From assembly GCA_046296195.1 (NCBI GenBank), contig JBKBLR010000002.1, positions 62,001 through 126,000 of the forward strand: a stretch of DNA of 64,000 bases, written 5' to 3'. The translations under genes were made by a program, and so were the position numbers. Source of the DNA: Amphiplicatus sp046296195 (GTDB lineage: Bacteria; Pseudomonadota; Alphaproteobacteria; Caulobacterales; Parvularculaceae). This document shows, one piece after another, positions 1 to 7,434 of the stretch; within the stretch, counting starts at the first letter, position 1, and every line of letters starts with the position of its first letter. The notes beneath the pieces were generated by a model, which did no database searches, was not told the DNA's origin, and saw only the letters and a program-made list of their open reading frames with translations.

Positions 1-423
1 CTGGACGGCTGTACGGGCGACCCCGGCGAGGCGCATGTCAATCAGATAAGGCCGGCGCTCAAGGCCTTGTTCGAGGGGCATGAAAGCTTCGATGCCTTTT
101 ATGCCGTGCTGAAAGCCGACGGCCATGACGTCGCCGGCGACATGTTGCGCATGCTCGCGCGCATGTCGCCGACGTCGCTGAAGCTCACTTTCGAACAGTT
201 GAAGCGCGGCGCGTTGCTTGATTTCGACGAGTGCATGAAGATGGAGTTCCGCATGGTCCGCCGCGTGATGGAGGGCCATGATTTCTTCGAGGGCGTGCGC
301 GCGACCATCATCGACAAGGACAAGAACCCGCGCTGGGCGCCGGCGACGCTCGAGGGCGTCGGCGACGCCGACGTCGCCCGCTATTTCGAGCCTCTCGGCG
401 AGGCGGAGCTGCAACTGCCATGA
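1..423 (+). CDS. 3-hydroxyisobutyryl-CoA hydrolase / enoyl-CoA hydratase-like protein, C-terminal part
   Basis: The frame is open from the first base, so the 5' end lies outside the window; about 140 residues are visible. The text resembles the C-terminal region of the ECH_2 family: a helical segment with MSPTSLKLTFEQL, a later FFEGVRATIIDKDKNPRW stretch, and a short acidic end. Family knowledge: the enzyme frees 3-hydroxyisobutyrate from its CoA ester in valine breakdown. This fits mmsB, which uses that product, 1.8 kb downstream. The catalytic residues are in the missing part, so an ordinary enoyl-CoA hydratase paralogue cannot be excluded. The stop overlaps the next start (ATGA). Confidence 0.75.
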   Translation: MDGCTGDPGEAHVNQIRPALKALFEGHESFDAFYAVLKADGHDVAGDMLRMLARMSPTSLKLTFEQLKRGALLDFDECMKMEFRMVRRVMEGHDFFEGVRATIIDKDKNPRWAPATLEGVGDADVARYFEPLGEAELQLP

Positions 424-1031
424 AACTCTACGGCTCTCTCACCTCGCCTTTCGTGCGGACGGTCAGGATCGCCGCGATCGAGCTCGGGCTCGGCGGCGAG
501 GTTGCGCTCGCGCCGACGATCGTCCGGCCGACCCAGCCCAATCGCGACTACGGCGCCGCGATCAACCCCTTGCGGCGCGTGCCTGCGCTCGAAACCGATG
601 ACGGCGCGGTTTTCATCGACAGCCGGGTCATCGTCGAGTTCCTCAACAAGGCGGCGAAGGGTCGGATCGTCCCGAAAGGGGCCGTCGCGCGTATCGCCTG
701 CTTCAACCGGCATGCGGCGTTCGCCGGCGCGACCGAAGCTCTCGTGTCGGCGATGTATGAGGTGCGTCTTCGACCCGAAGAACGCCGATGGCCGGAATGG
801 GCGGCCGATCAGATCGACAAGGCCGAAGCGGTTTTCGATTGGGCGGAGCCGCGGATGGAAGACATCGCCGCCGAGTTCGACCTCGCCGCGATCGCATTCG
901 TCTGCCTCATCGGCTACGCGCAGTTCCGTTTTCCCTCGATCGACTGGTTGAAGAACCGGCCCGCCGTCGCCGCCTTCGCAGAGGAAAGCGGCAAGCGCGC
1001 CAGCGTGCTGGAAACGGCGCCTCGGGAATAG
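420..1031 (+). CDS. glutathione S-transferase family protein
   Basis: A 203-residue protein beginning MKLYGSLTSPFVRTVR, the usual thioredoxin-fold start of cytosolic GSTs. An NPLRRVPALE-type loop with the cis-proline follows at about residues 50-57, then DSRVIVEFLN, and an all-helical C-terminal domain from about residue 85. Length is typical of the family. Its ATG overlaps the previous stop by four bases, so translation is probably coupled to the CoA hydrolase. The substrate cannot be predicted; GSTs of this shape conjugate or isomerise electrophiles in the cytoplasm. Confidence 0.85.
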   Translation: MKLYGSLTSPFVRTVRIAAIELGLGGEVALAPTIVRPTQPNRDYGAAINPLRRVPALETDDGAVFIDSRVIVEFLNKAAKGRIVPKGAVARIACFNRHAAFAGATEALVSAMYEVRLRPEERRWPEWAADQIDKAEAVFDWAEPRMEDIAAEFDLAAIAFVCLIGYAQFRFPSIDWLKNRPAVAAFAEESGKRASVLETAPRE

Positions 1032-1033
1032 CG

Positions 1034-2152
1034 TCAGCGCGCCTGCGCGGCTTCCTCAAATCGGTCCTCGACGATGGCGTAGAGCGCGTCTTCGAAACGG
1101 GCGCGTGCGGCCTCGATCGAGTAGCGCGACGCAGTCGCGAACGCCTGCTGCGAAAGCGCGCGCCAGCCTTCGGGATCGAGCGCGCAGAGATCGACGATCG
1201 CCGCGGCCATTTCAGCGGCGTCGCCGACGGGGACGAGCCGGCCGCCGCCATGGGCGAGGATGTCGGGCGCCGCTGCGGAGCGCGCCGCGATCACCGGCGT
1301 TCCCGCCGCCATCGCCTCGAGCACCGGCAGGCCGAACCCTTCGCTGATGGAGCCGAAGAGCCACGCGTCGCATGATGCGTAGATCGCGCGCGCTTCCGCT
1401 TCGCTCACATTCGGGCGGAACTCGATGAAGGACGGGATCGCCGAACGGTCCGCCGGGGCCTTGGCGCCGAAGGAGAGCGCCCGAAGGCCGGGAATTTTTT
1501 CACGCGCGCGCTCGATCGCCGCGATGCAGAAGCGCGATCCCTTCATCTCATTGGTCGAATAGAGAAACCCGACGGTCGGCGGGCCGGCGCGAAACGCGCG
1601 CGGACCGGATATGACGAAGCCCGGGTCGACGCCGCAAGGCGCAAGAATTGATGCGGCGCCGCTAACGCGCGCGATCTCGTCCTGCAGATAGCGGCTGATG
1701 GTGATCATCCTGAGCCCGAGCGTCCAGGTTTTGTGAACGGCTTCCTCCGGCTGTCCGGCGGCGCCGTAATCCTGCATGAGATAGGCTTTGGCGCCCTTCG
1801 AGGCCGGCAGCTCCGCAACGCTTTCCGCCGTATTCCAGAACGTGGCGATGAGGATATCTGCATCGGGAAGATCGTCGGCCCGCGGCTTGCCCCGGCGCGG
1901 CAGAAGCGAGAATCGATCGCCGAGGGGCGCCATGAAGGGCGACGGACGGGCAGGCGCCGCAGGGACGCCCCCAAGGTGCGCCTTTAGCCGTCGCAGCAAG
2001 GGCGGCCGAGGGGCCGGTTGCGCGAATACGCGGACGTCATGGCCCTGGCGATGAAGATGCAGGGCGTAATCGGCGATCACCCGGGCGCCGCCCGACAAGC
2101 CCGGGCGGTGGGTCAGGAAAGTGATCTTGAGTCTGCGCCGGGTTTCGACCAT
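1034..2152 (-). CDS. glycosyltransferase, GT4-like
   Basis: A 372-residue protein with two Rossmann halves. The N-terminal half starts KITFLTHRPGLSGGARVIADYA, a GT4-like glycine-rich acceptor loop. The C-terminal half has the EX7E nucleotide-sugar signature at E271/E279 (SEGFGLPVLEAMAAGTP). It sits alone on the minus strand between a plus-strand GST gene and mmsB, ending 2 bp from the GST stop. No other polysaccharide genes are adjacent; a second glycosyltransferase cluster lies at 31-35 kb. The likely role is cytoplasmic transfer of a sugar to a lipid or polymer acceptor; donor and acceptor are unknown. Confidence 0.8.
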   Translation of the reverse strand: MVETRRRLKITFLTHRPGLSGGARVIADYALHLHRQGHDVRVFAQPAPRPPLLRRLKAHLGGVPAAPARPSPFMAPLGDRFSLLPRRGKPRADDLPDADILIATFWNTAESVAELPASKGAKAYLMQDYGAAGQPEEAVHKTWTLGLRMITISRYLQDEIARVSGAASILAPCGVDPGFVISGPRAFRAGPPTVGFLYSTNEMKGSRFCIAAIERAREKIPGLRALSFGAKAPADRSAIPSFIEFRPNVSEAEARAIYASCDAWLFGSISEGFGLPVLEAMAAGTPVIAARSAAAPDILAHGGGRLVPVGDAAEMAAAIVDLCALDPEGWRALSQQAFATASRYSIEAARARFEDALYAIVEDRFEEAAQAR

Positions 2153-2257
2153 GGAAGCGACCTTCGTGCGCTGCTGCCGGATTCTGCAGGAGGCAAGTTT
2201 TCCGGCGGCGCTGCTAGGCCTCTAGGGGAGCGCGCGTCAACAGGGAATGAACGGCTT

Positions 2258-3148
2258 ATGACGACGATCGCTTTCATCGGCCTGGGCAATATGGGCGGGC
2301 CCATGGCCGCCAATCTCGCCAAGGGCGGCTATGCGGTCGGGGCCTTCGACCTCTCGCCTGAGGCGCTCGCCAAGGCCGCGGCGGCCGGCTGCGTGCGCAA
2401 GACGAGCGTTGCCGAGGCGGTGAGGGAGGCGGACGTCGTCGTCAGCATGCTGCCCGCCGGCAAGCATGTCCGAGCCGTCTATGCGGGCGAGGGCGGCGTC
2501 ATCGCCAATGCAAAGGCAGGCGCGCTGTTCATCGATTCCTCGACGATCGACGTTCAGTCCGCGCGCGATGTCGCCGTTGCGGCGAAGGCGAAAGGCTTTG
2601 CTATGCTCGATGCGCCCGTCTCCGGCGGCGTCGGCGGCGCAATGGCGGGAACGCTCACCTTCATGGTCGGCGGCGAAGCGGTCGCCTTCGAACGGGCGAA
2701 GCCGGTGCTGCAGAAAATGGGCAAGAACATCTTTCACGCCGGCGCCTCTGGGAACGGCCAGGCGGCGAAGATCGCCAACAACATGCTGCTCGGCGTCACC
2801 ATGATCGCGACCTGCGAGGCGTTCAATCTCGCCGAGAAGCTCGGGCTCGACGCGCAGACCTTCTTCAACATCGCCTCGACGGCGTCGGGTCAGTCATGGT
2901 CGATGACGAGCTATTGCCCGGCGCCGGGCCCGGTTCCGAGCGCGCCGTCGAATCGCGATTATAAGCCCGGCTTCGCCGCCGCCATGATGCTGAAGGACAT
3001 GCGCCTCGCCCAGGAAGCCGCGCATGCGGCGCGGGCGGCGACGCCGCTCGGCGCGCAGGCCGAGGCGCTCTACGCGTTGATGGAAGCGGCGGGCAAGGAC
3101 GATCTTGATTTCTCCGGCGTGATGAAACTCATCCGCGGCGACCTGTGA
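2258..3148 (+). CDS. mmsB: 3-hydroxyisobutyrate dehydrogenase
   Basis: The 296-residue product starts at ATG 2258. The open frame extends upstream, but the Rossmann motif GLGNMGGPMA at residues 8-17 fixes the start. The SGG substrate-loop motif lies at about residues 122-124 and the catalytic lysine of GxxxKxxxN at K171 (GQAAKIANN). Length and motifs match the valine-pathway enzyme that oxidises 3-hydroxyisobutyrate to methylmalonate semialdehyde with NAD. Related beta-hydroxyacid dehydrogenases (tartronate semialdehyde reductase) share these motifs, but the nearby CoA hydrolase favours mmsB. The stop overlaps a GTG start of the next gene. Confidence 0.88.
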   Translation: MTTIAFIGLGNMGGPMAANLAKGGYAVGAFDLSPEALAKAAAAGCVRKTSVAEAVREADVVVSMLPAGKHVRAVYAGEGGVIANAKAGALFIDSSTIDVQSARDVAVAAKAKGFAMLDAPVSGGVGGAMAGTLTFMVGGEAVAFERAKPVLQKMGKNIFHAGASGNGQAAKIANNMLLGVTMIATCEAFNLAEKLGLDAQTFFNIASTASGQSWSMTSYCPAPGPVPSAPSNRDYKPGFAAAMMLKDMRLAQEAAHAARAATPLGAQAEALYALMEAAGKDDLDFSGVMKLIRGDL

Positions 3149-4347
3149 TCGCATCGGCACGATTTTTGGCGTCGCTCGTTTCAGGGCTCGCCCTGCTATG
3201 CGTCGCGGCCTTCGCCGGCGAAGCGCCGGTGCGTTGGGACGGGGAAAATGCACGGGCTCTCATCGCCTATGCGGCGGGCGTCGAGAGACACGGCCTCGCC
3301 AGCGACGCTTACGATCCGGCGGCTCTTAAACAAGCGCTCGCCGACGGCGACGCGATCCGGGTGGAACTCGCCGCCTCGGCGTTGTTCCGGACGATCGCCC
3401 GCGATATTTCAACCGGTGTGACGCCGGCCGCTGCGCGGCGGCTCTGGCGCTTCGCGCCAACTGCGCCCGATGACAGCGCGATCGACGACGCCATGACGGC
3501 GGCGCTCGCCACGCGTAAGGTCGCTGAGGCGCTCGACTCCTTTGCGCCGCCTTACGACGACTACCGAAAAATCTCAGTCGCTCTCGCTTCAGAGCCGGAT
3601 GGACACGCACGTCTTCGCCTGCTTCGAAACATGGAACGCTGGCGGTGGATGCCGAGGGACCTCGGGCGCGACTACATCCTCGTCAACATTCCGGCCTATG
3701 AGGCGGTGATCGTGCGCGACGGCAGGGAAGTCGCGCGGCGCCGGGTGATCGTCGGCGCCCGCAAGACGCCGACGCGGCAGTTTTCCGCTTCAATCGAGGC
3801 CGTGACGCTCAATCCGACCTGGTTTGTGCCGGCGAGCATCGTCGCTGAAAGCGTCGGCGCGCTTCTCGACAAAAAGCCGCAGGAAGCCGAACGTCTCGGC
3901 TATTACCGCGCCGAGACCGGCGGTGTCCGCCAGAAGCCGGGACCCCAAAACGCTCTCGGCCAGGTGAAGTTCGAGATGCCTAATCCCTATTCGGTCTTCA
4001 TTCATGACACGCCGAATAGGACCTATTTCGACCGAAAGCGGCGGGCGCTCAGCCATGGCTGCATCAGGATCGACGATGCGATCGGCGTCGCGGCCGCGGT
4101 CCTCGGCGGACCGTGGTCGAAAGGGGACCTTGAGGCCCTGGTCGCTTCCGGAACGACTGCAAGAATCGAACTTCCTGCGCCCCTGCCGGTCTACGTGGTC
4201 TATTTCACCCTGATGAGCGGCGCTGACGGCGCGCTCGTCGCCCATGACGACGTTTACGGCCTCGACAAGGAGCTACTCGCCGGCCCCGTGAGAGGCGAGG
4301 TGACTTCGGAAGCCTCAAGCAAGTGTCCTGGCGATGCGCCCGCTTGA
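3145..4347 (+). CDS. L,D-transpeptidase (YkuD/YcbB type), periplasmic
   Basis: A 400-residue protein starting at GTG 3145, which overlaps the mmsB stop (GTGA). Residues 1-24 form a signal peptide (hydrophobic LVSGLALLCVAAFAGE). A helical scaffold region follows, then the YkuD domain at about residues 175-345, with a conserved NPTWFVP stretch near 223-229 and the catalytic motif SHGCIR at 303-308 (Cys306). The arrangement resembles E. coli YcbB (LdtD) but lacks a clear peptidoglycan-binding domain. Known role of the family: 3-3 cross-linking of peptidoglycan stem peptides. It converges on a second, different YkuD-type gene. Confidence 0.88.
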   Translation: MIASARFLASLVSGLALLCVAAFAGEAPVRWDGENARALIAYAAGVERHGLASDAYDPAALKQALADGDAIRVELAASALFRTIARDISTGVTPAAARRLWRFAPTAPDDSAIDDAMTAALATRKVAEALDSFAPPYDDYRKISVALASEPDGHARLRLLRNMERWRWMPRDLGRDYILVNIPAYEAVIVRDGREVARRRVIVGARKTPTRQFSASIEAVTLNPTWFVPASIVAESVGALLDKKPQEAERLGYYRAETGGVRQKPGPQNALGQVKFEMPNPYSVFIHDTPNRTYFDRKRRALSHGCIRIDDAIGVAAAVLGGPWSKGDLEALVASGTTARIELPAPLPVYVVYFTLMSGADGALVAHDDVYGLDKELLAGPVRGEVTSEASSKCPGDAPA

Positions 4348-4381
4348 GGGGCCCGGAAGGCCGTCGTTCTTCGCCTGATCG

Positions 4382-5005
4382 TCAAACGCCCATCTCGCTC
4401 AGCTTGCCGGCGAAGAGGAGGCGCCCCGGGCCGAGCGCGGCGAGCGCGGCCTGAAGCCCCTGCTCGCTGAGGGCGAAGCAGCCCTCGCTGCGCCCCAGTT
4501 TTCCGTGCTGTGCGATCATCGCCTCGCTGACATACCAAGCCTGATGGATGACGATCGCCCGCCGCTCGGCATTGCTGTTTTCCGGGTCGAGCCCGGCGAG
4601 CCTTATGGCGCGGCCATATTTGCCGTCATAATGGACTCCGGTGACATAAGCGCCGTCCGAGGAGGCGTTCGACCCGAGTTCGTTTGAAAAGGACTTGACC
4701 CAGCCGGTATGGCCAGGATCGGACCCGCGTCCATGGGCGGTCAGCAATGAGGATGCCTCGCCCTTCGAAAGATCGACGAGATGAAACCGCGGGATCCATG
4801 ACGGCGCGGAAAAGTCGGCAAGCGCCACGACGTCGCGATGGGCGACCTCGCCTTCCTTCTCTTTGAGGACGGCCTTCGCGATCGCAAGCAGGCGCTGTTT
4901 GTCAGGGCCGCGGGCCGCCGAGATCGTCGGCGCCAGCGACGCCGCGGCGGCGATCGCGCCTGCCTTCAGGAAATTCCGGCGATCAACGCGCAACTCCAAC
5001 GACAC
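4382..5005 (-). CDS. murein L,D-transpeptidase catalytic-domain protein (YkuD_2 type), Tat-exported
   Basis: The mature part carries IVIHQAWYV and the active-site motif GRSEGCFAL, as in the YkuD_2/ErfK-like family. The N-terminus holds a twin-arginine signal (DRRNFLKAG followed by an alanine-rich hydrophobic stretch). I place the start at GTG 5005, which leaves a short n-region before the RR pair; a GTG at 5068 would add 21 residues but has no ribosome-binding site. Expected location is the periplasm. It faces the other L,D-transpeptidase gene, with only 34 bp between their stops. Its substrate is unproven. Confidence 0.78.
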   Translation of the reverse strand: MSLELRVDRRNFLKAGAIAAAASLAPTISAARGPDKQRLLAIAKAVLKEKEGEVAHRDVVALADFSAPSWIPRFHLVDLSKGEASSLLTAHGRGSDPGHTGWVKSFSNELGSNASSDGAYVTGVHYDGKYGRAIRLAGLDPENSNAERRAIVIHQAWYVSEAMIAQHGKLGRSEGCFALSEQGLQAALAALGPGRLLFAGKLSEMGV

Positions 5006-5140
5006 TCCGCACGACGACGATTGACCGGCATTTGGGGGGGCCGGGGACCAGAACCAAGGCCCTTTCACGAGATTAGCCGGGCGCGGTCACAAAATCGAGG
5101 CTCGCCTTCCGGCGCGGGCGGATGGCCGGCCGCGGGGCGC

Positions 5141-5476
5141 TTACTCGAAGGAGAGGCCGGCGTCGCGGCCCTTCTGCCAGACGACCTTGGCCCGCTTAAT
5201 TTCGCCGGTCAGCTCGATTTTCAGTATGACGGTCGGCAGCAGGCCCGGCTCGCCCTCGAACACCACGCGGGCGCCGGTGTCGCTAATGTCGCGCAGGATG
5301 CAGGCGTATTCCTCGCCGCGGCCGTTGATGACCCGTCCGAACCGGAAGATGGTCTGGCGGTCCTGGCCGCGCGACTTCTTGCGGAGGCTCTTTTCCATCG
5401 CGCCGGCGGGCGGCGGTTTGGCGCTCGCCAGCGCGGCGACGCGCTTCGTGATGAGATCGTCGGGTTTTCTCGGCAC
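5141..5476 (-). CDS. PilZ domain protein
   Basis: A short protein (111 residues from GTG 5476; a GTG at 5518 would add 14). I prefer 5476 because GAGGA lies about 8 bases upstream. The C-terminal 75 residues look like a PilZ barrel: FRFGRVINGRG, then the D-x-S-x-x-G motif in RDISDTGARVVFEGE, and a final AGLSFE strand. PilZ domains bind cyclic di-GMP through an RxxxR plus D/NxSxxG pair. Here the arginine motif is weak (basic run KSLRKKSRGQDRQ), so binding is uncertain. It is divergent from the Atm1 exporter gene. Confidence 0.72.
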   Translation of the reverse strand: MPRKPDDLITKRVAALASAKPPPAGAMEKSLRKKSRGQDRQTIFRFGRVINGRGEEYACILRDISDTGARVVFEGEPGLLPTVILKIELTGEIKRAKVVWQKGRDAGLSFE

Positions 5477-5583
5477 GCTAGGTTCCTCAAACGCCGAATG
5501 TGACCATGCTAGCCGCACTAGTGCTCACGGAGGGTAAACGCCGGCGTTTGCGGCGCGCTCCGCAGGCAGGCTAACAACTCCTT

Positions 5584-7434
5584 ATGAGCCCTCCTTTCGA
5601 AGAAACCGTCCCCAAGCCGCAGAATTTCGGCGCCGTCATCGCCCGCATGACGGGGATCCTTTGGCGGCCCTCGCTTGCGCGCTGGCGGCCGCGGATGGCG
5701 CTCGCGCTTATCGTCACGCTGGTATCGAAGGTTCTCGCCGTGGTCGCGCCGGTCTTCCTCGGCGACGGCATCAACCGGGTGGCGGCAGGCGAAGGCGCGA
5801 CCGCCGCCGCGCCGTCCTTCATCGGGTTCTTCCTGCTGTTCGCCGCGGCGCGTTTCCTGTCCAACGGCCTTCCGCAGGCGCGCGACGCTTTTTTCACCAG
5901 GGTGACGCAGGAGGCGAACCGGGTCGTCGCGGTTGAAGCCTTCGGCCATGCGCAGGCCCAGCCTCTGCAATTTCATCTCACGCGGCGCGCCGGCGCCATC
6001 AACCGCATCATCGAGCGCGGCGCCGGCGCGATCGAGTTCCTTCTCCGCTTTCTTGCATTCAACATCGGCCCGACGCTTGTCGAGCTCGCGCTGGCCGCGG
6101 CGGTCATGGCCGCCCTCTATTCCTGGAGTCTCGCGCTAGCGGCCATTGTCACCATCACCGTCTATGTCGTGTTCACTGTCGCCGTCACCGAGCGGCGCAA
6201 CGCCCAGCGCCGCCTCATGAACGAGGCCGACACCAATCTGCGCGCCATCTCGACCGATACTTTGACGAACTTTGAAACGGTGAAGGCCTTCGCGGCGGAG
6301 GAACGTGAAACGAACCGGTTCGACCGGGCGATGCAGGCCTATAACGACCGCTACATCGTGCAGATGCAGTCGCTCGCCCTCCTCAACGCCGGCCAGGAAT
6401 TGATCATGACCGCCGGCCTCCTTGCGGCGGCGCTCATCGCCGCATTCGGCGTCGTCGGCGGCCAGATGAAGCCGGGGGACATCACGGCGGTCATCCTGAT
6501 GCTGACGAACATCTATCGGCCTCTCAATATTCTCGGTTTCGCCTGGCGCGAGATCAGGCAAGGCGCCGTCGATATCGAGAAACTCTTTGAACTCATGGAC
6601 CTCCAGCCGGCGATCGCCGACCGCCCCGGCGCCGCGCCTTTGCAACCGCAAAGGGGATCCATCCGGTTCGACGATGTCAGCTTCACCCATGAAGGCAGGC
6701 AAGCGGGGCTCGAGCATGTCAGCTTCGAGATTCCGGGCGGGGCCTTCGTCGGCGTCGTCGGTCCGAGCGGCGCGGGAAAGTCGACGATCCTGAAGCTGCT
6801 CTTCCGCTTTTATGAGCCGTCTTCGGGGCGCATTCTCATCGACGGCGTCGACATCAACACGGTGACGCAAGCCTCGCTCCGCGCCTCGCTCGGGCTGGTG
6901 CCGCAGGAAGTCGTTCTCTTCAACGACACGCTGCGGTTCAATCTTGCTTATGCGCGCCGGGACGCCACGGAAGCGGAAATCCTTGACGCCGCAAACCGCG
7001 CCCAGCTCGGCGACTTCATCCGCGGCCTGCCGGCGGGGCTCGACACGCGCGTCGGCGAACGCGGGCTGAAACTGTCGGGCGGCGAGAAGCAGCGCGTCGG
7101 CGTCGCGCGCGCCGTGCTTCTCAATCCGGCGATCCTCGTTCTTGACGAAGCGACCTCGTCCCTCGACTCGGAGACGGAAAAGGAAGTGCAGGCGGCGCTC
7201 GCCGAGGCGGCGCGGGGCCGGACCACCATCGCGGTCGCGCACCGGCTCTCGACGATCATGCGCGCGGACCTCATCCTCGTTCTCGACGGCGGGCGCATCG
7301 TCGAACGCGGCGATCATGAGACGCTGATCAGAGCGGGCGGGCTTTATGCGCGCCTTTGGCGCCGGCAGACGGAGGAGCAGGCGGCCGCCGCGTCAGACGG
7401 CCGCGCGGGCGCCGTCGAGCCGGTCGCCGGCTAG
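5584..7434 (+). CDS. Atm1/ABCB-type heavy-metal (glutathione-conjugate) ABC exporter
   Basis: A 616-residue half transporter: six membrane segments in residues 30-320, then an ATPase domain. Walker A GPSGAGKST is at 393-401, the signature LSGGEKQR follows, then Walker B LVLDEATSSLD and the H-loop AHRLSTI. The segment NFETVKAF and the NIYRPLNILGFAWREIRQ stretch are typical of the Atm1/ABCB6-7 group. These are known to export glutathione-linked or persulfide compounds connected to Fe-S cluster biogenesis and metal resistance. The last 42 bases overlap the 3' end of the convergent histidine kinase gene. Confidence 0.88.
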   Translation: MSPPFEETVPKPQNFGAVIARMTGILWRPSLARWRPRMALALIVTLVSKVLAVVAPVFLGDGINRVAAGEGATAAAPSFIGFFLLFAAARFLSNGLPQARDAFFTRVTQEANRVVAVEAFGHAQAQPLQFHLTRRAGAINRIIERGAGAIEFLLRFLAFNIGPTLVELALAAAVMAALYSWSLALAAIVTITVYVVFTVAVTERRNAQRRLMNEADTNLRAISTDTLTNFETVKAFAAEERETNRFDRAMQAYNDRYIVQMQSLALLNAGQELIMTAGLLAAALIAAFGVVGGQMKPGDITAVILMLTNIYRPLNILGFAWREIRQGAVDIEKLFELMDLQPAIADRPGAAPLQPQRGSIRFDDVSFTHEGRQAGLEHVSFEIPGGAFVGVVGPSGAGKSTILKLLFRFYEPSSGRILIDGVDINTVTQASLRASLGLVPQEVVLFNDTLRFNLAYARRDATEAEILDAANRAQLGDFIRGLPAGLDTRVGERGLKLSGGEKQRVGVARAVLLNPAILVLDEATSSLDSETEKEVQAALAEAARGRTTIAVAHRLSTIMRADLILVLDGGRIVERGDHETLIRAGGLYARLWRRQTEEQAAAASDGRAGAVEPVAG

